The notes under the pieces were generated by a model. It was not told the DNA's origin. It was given only the letters and a program-made list of their open reading frames with translations, and searched no databases. A DNA stretch of 64,000 bases from Thermocatellispora tengchongensis (GTDB taxonomy: Bacteria > Actinomycetota > Actinomycetes > Streptosporangiales > Streptosporangiaceae): contig NZ_JACHGN010000010.1 of assembly GCF_014202315.1 (NCBI RefSeq), positions 310,001-374,000 of the forward strand, in the 5' to 3' direction. Positions 23,157-32,237 of this stretch are shown piece after piece. The number at the start of each line of letters is the position of its first letter. Within the stretch, counting starts at the first letter, position 1. The translations under genes and the position numbers were made by a program.

Positions 23157-25751
23157 ATGCCCAGGGCGTCGCGGTGGCCGGAGAAGCCGCGTAGGCGCGG
23201 GCGGCCCGGCCGGGTGCCGTTGGCCGCGCCCGCCGCGGCCGGGATCGCCGCCGCCGTGGCCAGCATCCTCGCGACCTCGCTCGACGTGTGGGAACTGCCC
23301 ACCGAGGCCAAGGCCGGGATCACCGTGATCGCCGGGCTCCTGGTCGGCATGCTCACCTGGGCGACCACCACCAAGCCGGCCCCCGTGCCGGTCCCCGAGC
23401 CCGTCGCGGGTCCCTCGTGGCGGCCCCCGGACCAGTGGCCGCCCGTGCCCGCCCACTTCACCGGCCGCACCGACTCGCTCGCCGAGCTGCACAAGGTGTT
23501 CTCCGGCCGCTATTCCGGGCGCGGCCACACCGTCTCCGGCGACGCCGGCGGCCCGCTGGTGGTGTCCGTCTACGGCCGGGCCGGGGTGGGCAAGTCGGCG
23601 CTCATCGCCAGGTTCGGCCACGCCGTCGCCTCCTGGTTCCCCGACGGCCGCCTGTACGCCGACCTGCGCGGCGGCGCCGAGGCCGGGGTCAGCCCGGAGG
23701 AGGTGCTGACCGGGTTCCTGCGCGCACTGGGCGTACGCCTGACCACCGACCCCGGCGGCCTCACCGAGCTGCGCAAGCTCTGGCTCACCTGGACCAGGGG
23801 CCGGCGCATCCTGATCGGGCTGGACAACGCCCAGGACGGCGACCAGGTCCGCGACCTGATCCCGGCCGAGCCCGGCTGCGCGGTCATGGTCACCTCGCGC
23901 AAGCCGCTGTTCCTGCTCAACACCTACGACAAGCGGCTGCAGGAGTTCAGCGAGGCGCAGGGCGTGGAACTGCTGGCCCGGCTGGCGGGCGACGAGCGGG
24001 TGGCGGCCGACCTCGCCGCCGCCCAGGAGATCGTACGGGCCTGCGACCGGCTGCCGCTGGCGATCAGCATCTGCGGTGGCCGGCTCGCGACCCGCGAGAA
24101 CTGGAGCCTGGCCGAGCTGGCCGAACGCCTCGCCGACGAGCGCCGCCGGCTGAACCAGCTCGAACTCGCCGACCGGATCGACAAGAGCGTGCGGGCGTCG
24201 CTGCGGCTGAGCTACGCCGACTGCACCGACATCCAGCGCCGGCTGCTGCGCCTGCTCAGCCTGGTCCAGGCACCCGACGTGCCGGGCTGGGTGGCCGGGG
24301 AGCTGCTGGCCATCGCGCCGCTGGAGGGCGCCGACCAGCTTGAGACCCTGATGGACGCGCAGCTCGCCGAGTGCTCGGGCACCGACGCGGCCGGGGTGCT
24401 GCGCTACCGGCTGCACGACCTGGTACGCGTCTTCGCGCACGAGCTGGCCCTGCAGGAGGACTCGGGGGAGCGGCGGCGCGCGGCCATCGAGCGGGTGCTG
24501 TCGGGCTACCGGCGCCGCGCCGAGGCCGCGGCCATGGCCCGCTGGCCACAGGACTGGCGGCGCGGCGGCCGGCACGCCGACGTCGGCGGCGATCCCGGCG
24601 CCGCCGAGCGGCTGCAGGTGTCGGCCGCCGACTGGCTCAACGCCGAGCGGCTGACCCTGGTCGCCGCCGTCGGCCAGGCCCGGAGCCTGGAGCTGTGGGA
24701 GCTGGCCTGGGGGCTCGGCCGCGCGTTCTGCTCGCTGTGCCACTCGCTGCGGGCGTACTGGTCCGACTGGCGGACCGTCGCCGAGATCGTGCACGAGGCG
24801 GCCACCCGGCTGGACGACCGGCGCTCGCTCGGCATCGCGCTGCTGGAGCGGGCCGCGGTGACCGGCGGCCAGGGCAGCCACGAGGAGGCGCTGGCCGACG
24901 CCGAGCGCGCCCTCGGCATCCTGACCGAGCTGGGCGAGAGCTGGTGGGCGGCGCGGGCGATGCGCACGGTCGGCATGACGCTGTTCAGCGCGGGCAACTT
25001 CGACCGGGCGCAGCAGTACCTGATCGACGCCATCGCGGCCTTCCGCGCCGAGGACGACCCCTGGTGGTCGGCCCGCACCCAGCGCAACCTGGCCGAGCTG
25101 CGGCTCGCGCAGCGCCGCCCCGAGCAGGCCCGCGAGCTGCTTGAGGACGCGCTGGCGGTGTTCAAGCGCGACGGCAACCGCTACTCCGAGGCGCAGACCC
25201 TGCGCGCGTACGGCGAGGTGCTGGCCGCCCAGGCGCGCATGCTGAACCAGGCGGGCGAGTCGCGGGCCGCCCAGGACGCCTTCACCAAGGCCGGGTTCAG
25301 CCTGGCCAGGGCCGCGGAGATGTTCCGCCAGCGCGGCGAGCTGTGGGAGGAGGCCCGCTGCCTGCGCGCCGCGGGCGAGGTGGGCGACCCTCGCAACGGG
25401 CTGCGCGAGCTGGAGTTCGTGCGCCGGGCGGCGGAGATCCTCAGCGCGCTGGGCGACTCCTGGGGCGAGGCGCGGACCCTGGTGTCGTCGGGGCGGGCGC
25501 ACGCCAGGCTGGGCCGCTTCGCCGAGGCCGACGCCGACCTGCACGGCGCGGTGCGGGCCTTCGAGGAGCTGGGCGACCGCGGGTGGACGGCGCGGTCACT
25601 GCGCTACCTGGGGGAGGTGCGGCTCGACGCGGGCGACCGCCGCTCGGCGGTGGTCCCGCTCACCCAGGCCCAGGACATCTACCGCAGCCTGGGCAACCAG
25701 TCCGGCATGGCCCGGACCCTGGAGCTGCTGATCCGCGCCCGCGAGTCGTGA
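23157..25751 (+). CDS. membrane-anchored STAND (NB-ARC) ATPase with TPR domain
   Basis: An 864-residue signalling ATPase. A basic N-terminus and two hydrophobic segments (about residues 20-75) anchor it to the membrane. The NB-ARC core has P-loop YGRAGVGKSALI (about 137-148), Walker B-like RRILIGLDNAQDG (about 216), a sensor RKPL/MVTSRK and an MHD-like site in RLHDLVRVFAHELA (about 416). Residues 480-864 are helical TPR repeats (LADAERALGILTELGESW, RAQQYLIDAIAAFRAEDDPW and others). No DNA-binding or obvious effector domain is present, unlike AfsR/SARP. ATG 23157 is preferred over GTG 23124. Such proteins oligomerise on ligand binding; the output here is unknown. Confidence 0.85.
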   Translation: MPRASRWPEKPRRRGRPGRVPLAAPAAAGIAAAVASILATSLDVWELPTEAKAGITVIAGLLVGMLTWATTTKPAPVPVPEPVAGPSWRPPDQWPPVPAHFTGRTDSLAELHKVFSGRYSGRGHTVSGDAGGPLVVSVYGRAGVGKSALIARFGHAVASWFPDGRLYADLRGGAEAGVSPEEVLTGFLRALGVRLTTDPGGLTELRKLWLTWTRGRRILIGLDNAQDGDQVRDLIPAEPGCAVMVTSRKPLFLLNTYDKRLQEFSEAQGVELLARLAGDERVAADLAAAQEIVRACDRLPLAISICGGRLATRENWSLAELAERLADERRRLNQLELADRIDKSVRASLRLSYADCTDIQRRLLRLLSLVQAPDVPGWVAGELLAIAPLEGADQLETLMDAQLAECSGTDAAGVLRYRLHDLVRVFAHELALQEDSGERRRAAIERVLSGYRRRAEAAAMARWPQDWRRGGRHADVGGDPGAAERLQVSAADWLNAERLTLVAAVGQARSLELWELAWGLGRAFCSLCHSLRAYWSDWRTVAEIVHEAATRLDDRRSLGIALLERAAVTGGQGSHEEALADAERALGILTELGESWWAARAMRTVGMTLFSAGNFDRAQQYLIDAIAAFRAEDDPWWSARTQRNLAELRLAQRRPEQARELLEDALAVFKRDGNRYSEAQTLRAYGEVLAAQARMLNQAGESRAAQDAFTKAGFSLARAAEMFRQRGELWEEARCLRAAGEVGDPRNGLRELEFVRRAAEILSALGDSWGEARTLVSSGRAHARLGRFAEADADLHGAVRAFEELGDRGWTARSLRYLGEVRLDAGDRRSAVVPLTQAQDIYRSLGNQSGMARTLELLIRARES

Positions 25752-25753
25752 TG

Positions 25754-26953
25754 TCAGGCGTCGCGCGGCTCGGGGGCGGCGGGCGGTCCCGGTGTCGCCC
25801 GGGGAGCGGGGGGCGCCGGCACGTCGGGGGTCGCGGGGGTGAGGCCGCCGGCGAGCAGGTGGGCCCCGGCCTCGCGGGCCACGTCGATGCTCTGCCGGAA
25901 CAGCGCCCGGACCTGCTCGGCCTGGTCGGACAGGTGCTCGATGTGCGGGGCGGCCAGCTCGTCGCGTACGACGTCGGCGAGGAGCTGCTCGTACTCCGGG
26001 GTGCGCTCGGCGAGCACCTCAAGCTGGCGGAAGGCGCGGTAGACCTGGTCGGCGCGGTAGACACGCCAGGCGTAGTCCTCCAGGGCGCGCACCCGGGCGC
26101 TCAGCGACTCGAACGCGGCGTCCAGCGCGGCCGTGTACGGCGCGAAGGCCGAGGCGACCTCCGCCGGCAGGTCGCGCGGCACGATCCGGTGGTGCTCGGC
26201 GTTCATCGCCGACAGCCGGGCGAGCTGCACCGCGACCCGCCAGGTCTCCTCCGGCAGGGTGACCCGGTTGTCGATGGTGTCGATCAGCCCGGCCTGGTTC
26301 ACCCGCGAGGCCAGCACCGAGTCCACCGCGTCCTGGGTGCGCCGCAGCAGTTCCTGGCAGGCGTGGTCCAGGTCCTCGGGGAGCACGAACCTGTCGCCGT
26401 GCTCCATGGCCAGCCGCAGCTTGCGCCGGGCGCCCTGGTTGCCGAGGTCCCGGGTCGCCTGCCTGACCGCGCCGATGGAGCCGATGATGACCAGCGCGAG
26501 CACCGCTCCGCCCACGCCGGTCGTGCCCGCGACGAGGGCGAGGAAGGCCACGACCGAGAACACCGTGAACGGGTCCACGTGGTGGTTGCGGCGGGCCCGC
26601 CTGGCCGCCTCGCGCATCGGGTGCGCGGTGTTCCCGTGGCCGTTCCCGTGGCCGCCCCTGCCGGTGTGCGCGGGATGCCTGGCGCCGGCGTGCGCCCTGG
26701 CCGCCCGCAGTGCGCCGGGGCTGGCGCGCAGGGTCCAGGCGACGTCGGCGTCCAGGGACGGGTCGATGACCGGCCGTGGCCCGCGCTCGTGGCGGTGCCT
26801 GCGCCACTGCTGCCGGTACGCGGAGGCCGGCCCGTCGCCCTGCCGCCTCCCGTGGACCGCTCCCGGCGCCGGCCGTGTCAAAGGGGGCGCCGGCGTGCCG
26901 GGGCGGGCGGAGGGGACGGAGTGCGGGTCGCGGGCCTGGTCCTGTGGTTCCAC
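25754..26953 (-). CDS. hypothetical membrane protein
   Basis: A protein of up to 399 residues that I do not recognise. The N-terminal 120 residues are Pro/Arg/Gly/His-rich and probably disordered; two hydrophobic segments lie at about 126-163 (DPFTVFSVVAFLALVAGTTG, GGAVLALVIIGSIGAV). The remaining 220 residues are helical and charged, with LEDYAWRVYRADQVYRAFRQ and regular Glu/Arg spacing suggesting a coiled coil or helical bundle, ending in a Pro-rich tail. The true start may be further in. Its stop is 2 bp from the stop of the STAND gene, convergent. Confidence 0.65.
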   Translation of the reverse strand: MEPQDQARDPHSVPSARPGTPAPPLTRPAPGAVHGRRQGDGPASAYRQQWRRHRHERGPRPVIDPSLDADVAWTLRASPGALRAARAHAGARHPAHTGRGGHGNGHGNTAHPMREAARRARRNHHVDPFTVFSVVAFLALVAGTTGVGGAVLALVIIGSIGAVRQATRDLGNQGARRKLRLAMEHGDRFVLPEDLDHACQELLRRTQDAVDSVLASRVNQAGLIDTIDNRVTLPEETWRVAVQLARLSAMNAEHHRIVPRDLPAEVASAFAPYTAALDAAFESLSARVRALEDYAWRVYRADQVYRAFRQLEVLAERTPEYEQLLADVVRDELAAPHIEHLSDQAEQVRALFRQSIDVAREAGAHLLAGGLTPATPDVPAPPAPRATPGPPAAPEPRDA

Positions 26954-27109
26954 GTCACCTCCCAGGAAGCGGGTCGGATACCTCCTGTCCTAACCCATAA
27001 GACGGCAAGTAGTGCATTTGCGGGCAGGTGTCGGGCAACATCCGGATTTAGGGAAGCTCCCGATAGGGATTTACCGGCACGCCATAATTCGCGATATAAG
27101 CTCTTGGTG

Positions 27110-27934
27110 ATGAATGACTCCAAGCGGTGGATCACGCTCGACGGCGCGGTGAACGTTCGCGATCTCGGCGGGCTGGAGACGGTGGACGGCGGCACGACCC
27201 GCCACGGCCGGGTGTTCCGGTCGGACAACTTGCAGGGCCTCACCGAGGGCGACGTCGCGAAACTGGTGGGCGAGCTGAAGCTGCGCCACGTCGTGGACCT
27301 GCGCTCGGGCCCCGAGGTGCGCCTCGAAGGGCCCGGCCCGCTCACCCGGGTGCCGGAGGTGGAGATCCACCACCACACCCTGTTCGCCGAGGGCGGCCGT
27401 TACACCGACGTCGACGCCGACGTGTCGCCGGATCGCGAGCCGGAGGGCATCGAGGCCGACAAGGTGCTGCCCTGGCAGGGCGAGCCGAGCGAGGACGACC
27501 TCGCCGAGCTGCGGGTGACCGGCTACTACTACCTCTACCTGCGCGACCGGCCCGACTCGGTCCTGGCCGCGCTGCGCGTGCTGGCCCACGAGGACGGCGC
27601 GGCGATCGTGCACTGCGCGGCCGGCAAGGACCGTACGGGCGTGGTGTGCGCGCTCGCCCTGGAGGTCGCGGGCGCGACCCGCGAGGCGATCGTGACCGAC
27701 TACGTCGCGACCGGCGAGCGCATCGAGGCGATCCTGGACAGGCTGCGCGCCAGCGAGACCTACCGCAGCGACCTCGACGGCCGTCCCGCGAGCAGCCACC
27801 TGCCCCGCGCGGAGTTCATGCGCCAGTTCCTGCGCACGCTCGACGAGCGCTTCGACGGCCCGATGGGCTGGCTCGCCCGGCACGGCTGGACCGACGCCGA
27901 CACCGCCGCCCTGCGAGCGCGCCTGCGCGGCTGA
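27110..27934 (+). CDS. tyrosine/dual-specificity protein phosphatase
   Basis: A 274-residue phosphatase of the Y_phosphatase3 type. The beginning WITLDGAVNVRDLGG is the family's N-terminal signature, and the P-loop is VHCAAGKDRTGVV with the nucleophilic Cys and the Arg five residues on. Upstream Asp-containing loops (DRPDSVLAALRVL) match the family. Bacterial members can dephosphorylate phosphotyrosine or phosphoinositides. ATG 27110 was chosen. The 156-bp region upstream is AT-richer than average and probably holds the promoter; no clear -35/-10 pair is claimed. Confidence 0.9.
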   Translation: MNDSKRWITLDGAVNVRDLGGLETVDGGTTRHGRVFRSDNLQGLTEGDVAKLVGELKLRHVVDLRSGPEVRLEGPGPLTRVPEVEIHHHTLFAEGGRYTDVDADVSPDREPEGIEADKVLPWQGEPSEDDLAELRVTGYYYLYLRDRPDSVLAALRVLAHEDGAAIVHCAAGKDRTGVVCALALEVAGATREAIVTDYVATGERIEAILDRLRASETYRSDLDGRPASSHLPRAEFMRQFLRTLDERFDGPMGWLARHGWTDADTAALRARLRG

Positions 27935-27989
27935 CCCTGTCCGGGCGCCACCAGCAGGCCCAGGCGGTGGCAGGACCACAGGGCGGGGC

Positions 27990-29045
27990 TCAGGCGCGCA
28001 GCGAGACCACCGAGCGCGTGGCCGCCGAGCGGCGGGCGGCCTCGAGCACGCGCAGCGCGGCGATGGCGTCGGCCGGATCGACCGGCGGCGGGCCGCCGTC
28101 GCGCAGCGCCGCCGCCACGCCGGTGTAGAAGTCGAGGTAGGCGCCGGGGGCGGTGCGGATCGGCAGGGTGTCGCCGTCGGCGCCGAGCGTGCCCCAGCGC
28201 TCCTCGGGCTCCTCGCCGAACCCGGGCTCGTCGGGGCGCATGCCGGCGCGCAGCCGTTCCTCCTGCACGTCCAGCCCCCACTTCACGTACGCCGCCTGCG
28301 ACCCGAGCACCCGGAAGCGCGGCCCGAGCTGTGCGGCCAGGGCGTTCATCCACAGGTGGGAGCGGGCGCCGTTCTCGTGGGTCAGCGCGATGAAGGCGTC
28401 GTCGTCGTTGGCGACCCCGGCGCGGCGCACGTCGGTCTCGGCGTACACCGTCTCGGCCGGGCCGAACAGGTGCAGCGCCTGGTCCACCAGGTGGCTGCCC
28501 AGGTCGTACAGCAGGCCGCCGATCTCGTCGGGACCGCCGGACTCGCGCCAGCCGCCCTTGGGCAGCGGGCGCCAGCGCTCGAAGCGCGACTCCAGCCGGT
28601 GCGGCTCGCCCAGCTCGCCCGACTCCAGCAGGCGGCGCAGCGTCAGGAAGTCGCCGTCCCAGCGCCGGTTCTGGAACACCGTCAGCATCAGGCCGCGCTC
28701 GTGCGCCAGGCGTAGCAGCGCCACCGCCTCGCCGGCCGTGCCCGCCAGCGGCTTGTCCACCACCACCGCGCGCCCCGCCCGCAGCGCCTCCTCGGCGAGC
28801 GGCACGTGGGTGCGGTTGGGCGTGGCCACCACGACCAGCTCGCACAGCTCCCACAGCTCGGCGGGGGAGGACACCACGCGGGCGCCGGGGTAGCGCTTGT
28901 CCACCCGCGCCGCGCGGTCGGGGTTGGCGGTCACGACCGCGGCCAGCTCCAGGCCGGGCGCCGCGTCGATCAGCGGCGCGTGGAAGAACTCCCCGGCGGT
29001 GCCGTAGCCGATCAGCCCGGTGCGCACCGGCGCCGTGCCCGGCAT
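27990..29045 (-). CDS. Gfo/Idh/MocA family oxidoreductase
   Basis: A 351-residue NAD(P)-dependent oxidoreductase. The Rossmann motif is GLIGYGTAGEFFHAPL (about 10-25), followed by VVVATPNRTHVPLA and the VDKPLAGT motif that in this family has Glu-Lys-Pro; here Glu is Asp. The C-terminal substrate domain includes LLYDLGSHLVDQALHLFGP with the conserved His region. Members act on sugars and inositols. Its ATG overlaps the PAC2 gene stop by one base (TGATG), so the two form an operon, although no functional link is known. Confidence 0.9.
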   Translation of the reverse strand: MPGTAPVRTGLIGYGTAGEFFHAPLIDAAPGLELAAVVTANPDRAARVDKRYPGARVVSSPAELWELCELVVVATPNRTHVPLAEEALRAGRAVVVDKPLAGTAGEAVALLRLAHERGLMLTVFQNRRWDGDFLTLRRLLESGELGEPHRLESRFERWRPLPKGGWRESGGPDEIGGLLYDLGSHLVDQALHLFGPAETVYAETDVRRAGVANDDDAFIALTHENGARSHLWMNALAAQLGPRFRVLGSQAAYVKWGLDVQEERLRAGMRPDEPGFGEEPEERWGTLGADGDTLPIRTAPGAYLDFYTGVAAALRDGGPPPVDPADAIAALRVLEAARRSAATRSVVSLRA

Positions 29046-29983
29046 CAGCCGTCCCGCTCGTCGCGCTCGGCCAGGAAGCGCTCGAACTGCGCCGCCAGCT
29101 CGTCGCCCGTGGGCATCGGGGTGGCCTCGGCGATCAGGTTCTCCCGCTCGCTGCCCGCGGCGAACGCGTCGTACTGCTGCTCCAGCCCGCTGATCGCGGT
29201 GGACAGCTCGGCCGAGGAGCGGATCTGCTCCTCGATCTCGGCGGTGGTCTTCTCGGCGGCCTCGCGGAGGCTGTCGGTCGGGAAGACCAGGCCGGTGCCC
29301 TTGGTCACGGCCTCCAGCGCCGCCACGGCCGCCTGGGGGTACTCGGCCTGGGCCAGGTAGTGGGGGACGTGGATCGCGTAGCCGATGGCGTCGCGGCCCT
29401 TGGCGCCGAGCCGCAGCTCGATCATCGCCGCCACGCTGCCCGGCACCTGCACCCTGCCGAAGGAGCTGCTCTGCCCCCCGATCAGCTCGGGACGGGTGGC
29501 GTGGGCGGTGACGCCCAGCGGGCGGGTGTGCGGCATGGCCATCGGGATGCCGTGCACGGTGACCAGCTTGGAGACGCCGAAGTGGGTCACCAGGCGGTCC
29601 ACGGCCTCGGTGAACAGCTCCCACTCGCGGTCGGGCTCGGGGCCGCTCATGATCAGGAAGGGGGTGCCGGTGACGTCGTGCGCGAGGCGCACGCTCAGCT
29701 CGGGGGCGTCGATGGACACCCATCTGTCGGTGTCGAAGGTCATGATGGGACGGCGCGAGCGATAGTCGAGCAGCCGGTCCACATCGAAGGTGGCCACGAC
29801 CCGGTGCTCCAGCTCGGCGAGAAGGTGGCCGAGCGCGAGCCTCCCGGCGCCGCCCGCGTCCACGAACCCTTCGAAGTGGTAGAGCAGCACCGGATCGGTC
29901 AGCTCGGGGAGATCTCCGCCGAGCCGGTAGAGATCCGTCGGGTCGAACACGTTCTCCCAGCCTTTCGTGAAATCCTGTTCCAC
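29045..29983 (-). CDS. PAC2 family (proteasome assembly chaperone-like) protein
   Basis: A 312-residue PAC2-fold protein common in actinobacteria. Landmarks are VLLYHFEGFVDAGGAGRLAL, FDVDRLLDYRSRRPIMTFD, FLIMSGPEPDREWELFTEAV and GIPMAMPHTRPLGVTAHA, then a C-terminal helical stretch EKTTAEIEEQIRSSAEL. The family is named from eukaryotic and archaeal proteasome chaperones; whether it serves the actinobacterial proteasome is unproven. GTG 29983 is chosen because the conserved domain begins soon after; a longer reading frame would run through the divergent promoter. Confidence 0.88.
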   Translation of the reverse strand: MEQDFTKGWENVFDPTDLYRLGGDLPELTDPVLLYHFEGFVDAGGAGRLALGHLLAELEHRVVATFDVDRLLDYRSRRPIMTFDTDRWVSIDAPELSVRLAHDVTGTPFLIMSGPEPDREWELFTEAVDRLVTHFGVSKLVTVHGIPMAMPHTRPLGVTAHATRPELIGGQSSSFGRVQVPGSVAAMIELRLGAKGRDAIGYAIHVPHYLAQAEYPQAAVAALEAVTKGTGLVFPTDSLREAAEKTTAEIEEQIRSSAELSTAISGLEQQYDAFAAGSERENLIAEATPMPTGDELAAQFERFLAERDERDG

Positions 29984-30048
29984 TCTCAACCTACGGCGTG
30001 CCGGGGGGAATTCCGTCGAGCGCACACTACCGGTGCACAATGGGCTGC

Positions 30049-30438
30049 ATGGAGCCGGACCACGAGCTTGAGGAGTTCGCCACCCGGATGTTCGACCTCG
30101 CCCGCAGGGGCGAGACGGAGCGACTCGCGGCGTACGTCGACGCCGGTGTGCCGGCCGACCTGACCAACGACAAGGGCGACACCCTGCTGATGCTGGCCGC
30201 CTACCACGGCCACGCCGACACCGTACGCGCCCTCGCCGCCCGCGGCGCCGACCCGGGCCGGGCCAACGACCGCGGTCAGACCCCGCTGGCGGGCGCGGTG
30301 TTCAAGAAGGAGGCCGAGGTCGTACGCGCGCTGCTGGAGGCCGGTGCCGACCCTGCGGCCGGCACGCCCTCCGCGATCGACACCGCCCGGATGTTCGGCC
30401 ACGAGGAGTTCCTGCGCTGGTTCGAGGAGTCCCGCTAG
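30049..30438 (+). CDS. ankyrin-repeat protein
   Basis: A 129-residue protein with about three ankyrin repeats: GETERLAAYVDAGVPADLTN, GDTLLMLAAYHGHADTVRAL and GQTPLAGAVFKKEAEVVRAL, and a partial last one. Small ankyrin proteins of this type occur singly in many actinomycetes and probably mediate protein binding; the partner is unknown. ATG 30049 is preferred; ATG 30040 would add three residues. Divergent from the PAC2 gene and convergent with the terpene synthase. Confidence 0.88.
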   Translation: MEPDHELEEFATRMFDLARRGETERLAAYVDAGVPADLTNDKGDTLLMLAAYHGHADTVRALAARGADPGRANDRGQTPLAGAVFKKEAEVVRALLEAGADPAAGTPSAIDTARMFGHEEFLRWFEESR

Positions 30439-30447
30439 TCCTCGCTC

Positions 30448-31455
30448 TCAGTCGGCCAGCTCACGGTGGAAGCTGCCGGCCGCGCCGCGCGGCAGCGGGT
30501 CGGTGAACCTGCGGGTCTCCAGGGCCCAGTCCAGGTAGCCGCGCATCCAGTCCTCCAGGCCGGTGACGCAGCGCAGGGTCGCGGCGCGCACCGGCTCCGG
30601 CACGCCCAGCCGGTCCAGGCGCGCGCCCAGCCCCGCCTTGGCCGCGAGGTAGGCGTCGAGGCGCCGGTAGATCGTCCGCTCCACCTCGGCCACGGCCTCC
30701 TGCAGCGTGCCGCCGCCCGCGTGCGCCAGCACGATGACCAGGTTGTGGAACTCGCCCTGCGCCAGCTCCCGGCGCAGCCCGATCAGGTCGTTGGTGCACA
30801 CCACGATGTGCCCGGCCTCGTGCAGCAGCGTGGTGTACTCCGGCGACAGCCGGATCGCGGGCGGCACCTCGAAGTGCTCGACCAGTTCGATCACGTCGAA
30901 GGACGGCGGCACGTACGCGATGTCCAGCTTCTTGGCGACGTAGGTCTCGGGATCGGGGATCTTGTCGCAGGCCCGGTTGTCCACCTCCCACAGGGCGGCG
31001 TCCAGGCACTGCCGCAGGTTCCGCGAGAACCGGTCCCACCACGCGTCCCCGGCCCTGATCCGCATCCGCGCGCCCAGGTCGGCCAGGCCGCGCAGCACCG
31101 GCCCGGCACTCGGCCCCGGCGGCTCGCCCCGCAGCAGCGCCTCGGCCCGCTCGGCCAGCCGGCGCGCGAGCACCGGATCCCGGCCGACCTCGGCCAGCTC
31201 GAACTGGTCGTCGAAGACGTGGAACCAACTGTTGAGGTCGGCCGCCAGCGCCAGGTCGGGCAACGACGCCTCGGGATAGAGCCGGGCGACCAGCCGGGCG
31301 TACGACTCGCCCGCGAACCGCTCGGCGTCCCCACCCTCGCCGATGAGCCCGATCCCACGCGCCCACGCCGTGGTATGCGCCGCGGCCTCCGCCTCGAAGG
31401 GGTTCAGCCGGGACGGGAACGGAAGCCTCAACTCAGGTAGCACCACATTTTCCAC
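30448..31455 (-). CDS. class I terpene synthase (first)
   Basis: A 335-residue cytoplasmic terpene cyclase of the size usual for bacterial sesquiterpene synthases. The Asp-rich motif is D82-D83-Q-F-E86. The second metal motif is N222-D223-L-I-G226-L-R-R-E230, in which the usual Ser is Gly, so one Mg2+ ligand is changed. The C-terminal pair Arg-Tyr appears as TRRF. Substrate is probably farnesyl or geranyl diphosphate, by analogy. GTG start behind ggaggt. A 15-bp partly palindromic element lies about 130 bp upstream. No prenyl diphosphate synthase or P450 lies nearby. Confidence 0.88.
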   Translation of the reverse strand: MENVVLPELRLPFPSRLNPFEAEAAAHTTAWARGIGLIGEGGDAERFAGESYARLVARLYPEASLPDLALAADLNSWFHVFDDQFELAEVGRDPVLARRLAERAEALLRGEPPGPSAGPVLRGLADLGARMRIRAGDAWWDRFSRNLRQCLDAALWEVDNRACDKIPDPETYVAKKLDIAYVPPSFDVIELVEHFEVPPAIRLSPEYTTLLHEAGHIVVCTNDLIGLRRELAQGEFHNLVIVLAHAGGGTLQEAVAEVERTIYRRLDAYLAAKAGLGARLDRLGVPEPVRAATLRCVTGLEDWMRGYLDWALETRRFTDPLPRGAAGSFHRELAD

Positions 31456-31586
31456 CCAAACCTCCGATCAGACATCGATGACCCCAAAAGCCCATATTTC
31501 AGACACAAGGGCCATAAATGGGAATACGGTCGGACTCTAATCAGGAGACGATCAATCCCGATTAAATGCGATCTATGTAACCATAG

Positions 31587-31601
31587 TGGCATATGTTGCC
31601 A
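31587..31601. promoter_or_regulatory. inverted repeat upstream of terpene synthase
   Basis: TGGCA-N5-TGCCA in an unusually AT-rich segment (about 31480-31640) in front of the minus-strand terpene synthase gene. It could be an operator; no regulator is identified. Confidence 0.35.
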
Positions 31602-31932
31602 TACTGACTTCCCGGTCACACTTCGCGCGGTGGTCGCGGGTGCTCACCCCGTATCAATGCATTTGACGCGCCACCGGCACCCTCGTAGATAAACCCGTCA
31701 AGACCGCCCGCCAAATCACCCACCCCCCGTCTCCAGCCCGCACGGCCCCCACCGCCTCGCCCGCCAGAGGCCGGCTAGGCCCACAGGGGTTGCGACGGGC
31801 TCCCGCCTGCTCGTATCAGTGGGTGTTGCGCGCGGAGAGCAGAGATCGTCAGCGGTCGTGCGCGGAGTTCTTGGCAGGCGACTGCTCGGACTCAGCGCGA
31901 CACGTCTGACCAGGGTTCACAAGGAGTGGGCA

Positions 31933-32034
31933 ATGTGCGCGCCGGCCAAGGTGAGCATTGAGCAGAGCAGCATGCGCTCTTGTCACTACGGGGCGCACGT
32001 CCGGATCATCTGCGTCCCGTGGCCGCGGGGTTGA
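31933..32034 (+). CDS. possible 33-aa small protein with strong ribosome-binding site
   Basis: ATG at 31933 follows aaggag with a 6-bp gap, one of the best ribosome-binding sites in the window. The frame encodes 33 residues beginning MCAPAKVSIEQSS, with three Cys and a basic C-terminus. I do not recognise it. It overlaps the 3' end of the WD40 relic on the other strand, so it could also be the start of a gene lost by decay. Confidence 0.3.
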   Translation: MCAPAKVSIEQSSMRSCHYGAHVRIICVPWPRG

Positions 32035-32237
32035 GCCGGAGGGCGAGGATCCCGGTGTCCATGCCTATGACGAGGACATCGGTTGTCCAGCATCGAGGGC
32101 CGGTGCATGAACCGGGATGGTCATTTCGCAGGTGCGGATGGCCGGGTCCCAGACCCGCACGCTCCCGTCCGTGCCGGCGCCGGCCGGCAGGACACGGTCG
32201 TTCGAGGTGAAGGCACACACGCTGCTCACCCTGCCCC
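32006..32237 (-). pseudogene. WD40-repeat protein relic
   Basis: On the minus strand one frame reads VSSVCAFTSNDRV, GTDGSVRVWDPAIRTCEMT and IPVHAPALDA, a WD40 blade. A shift of frame near 32080 is needed to continue with DVLVIGMDTGILALRLNPA and a stop at 32006, which is the usual end of actinobacterial WD40 proteins. Only the last blade and tail remain; the rest of the gene has gone and low-complexity DNA takes its place. Confidence 0.75.
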
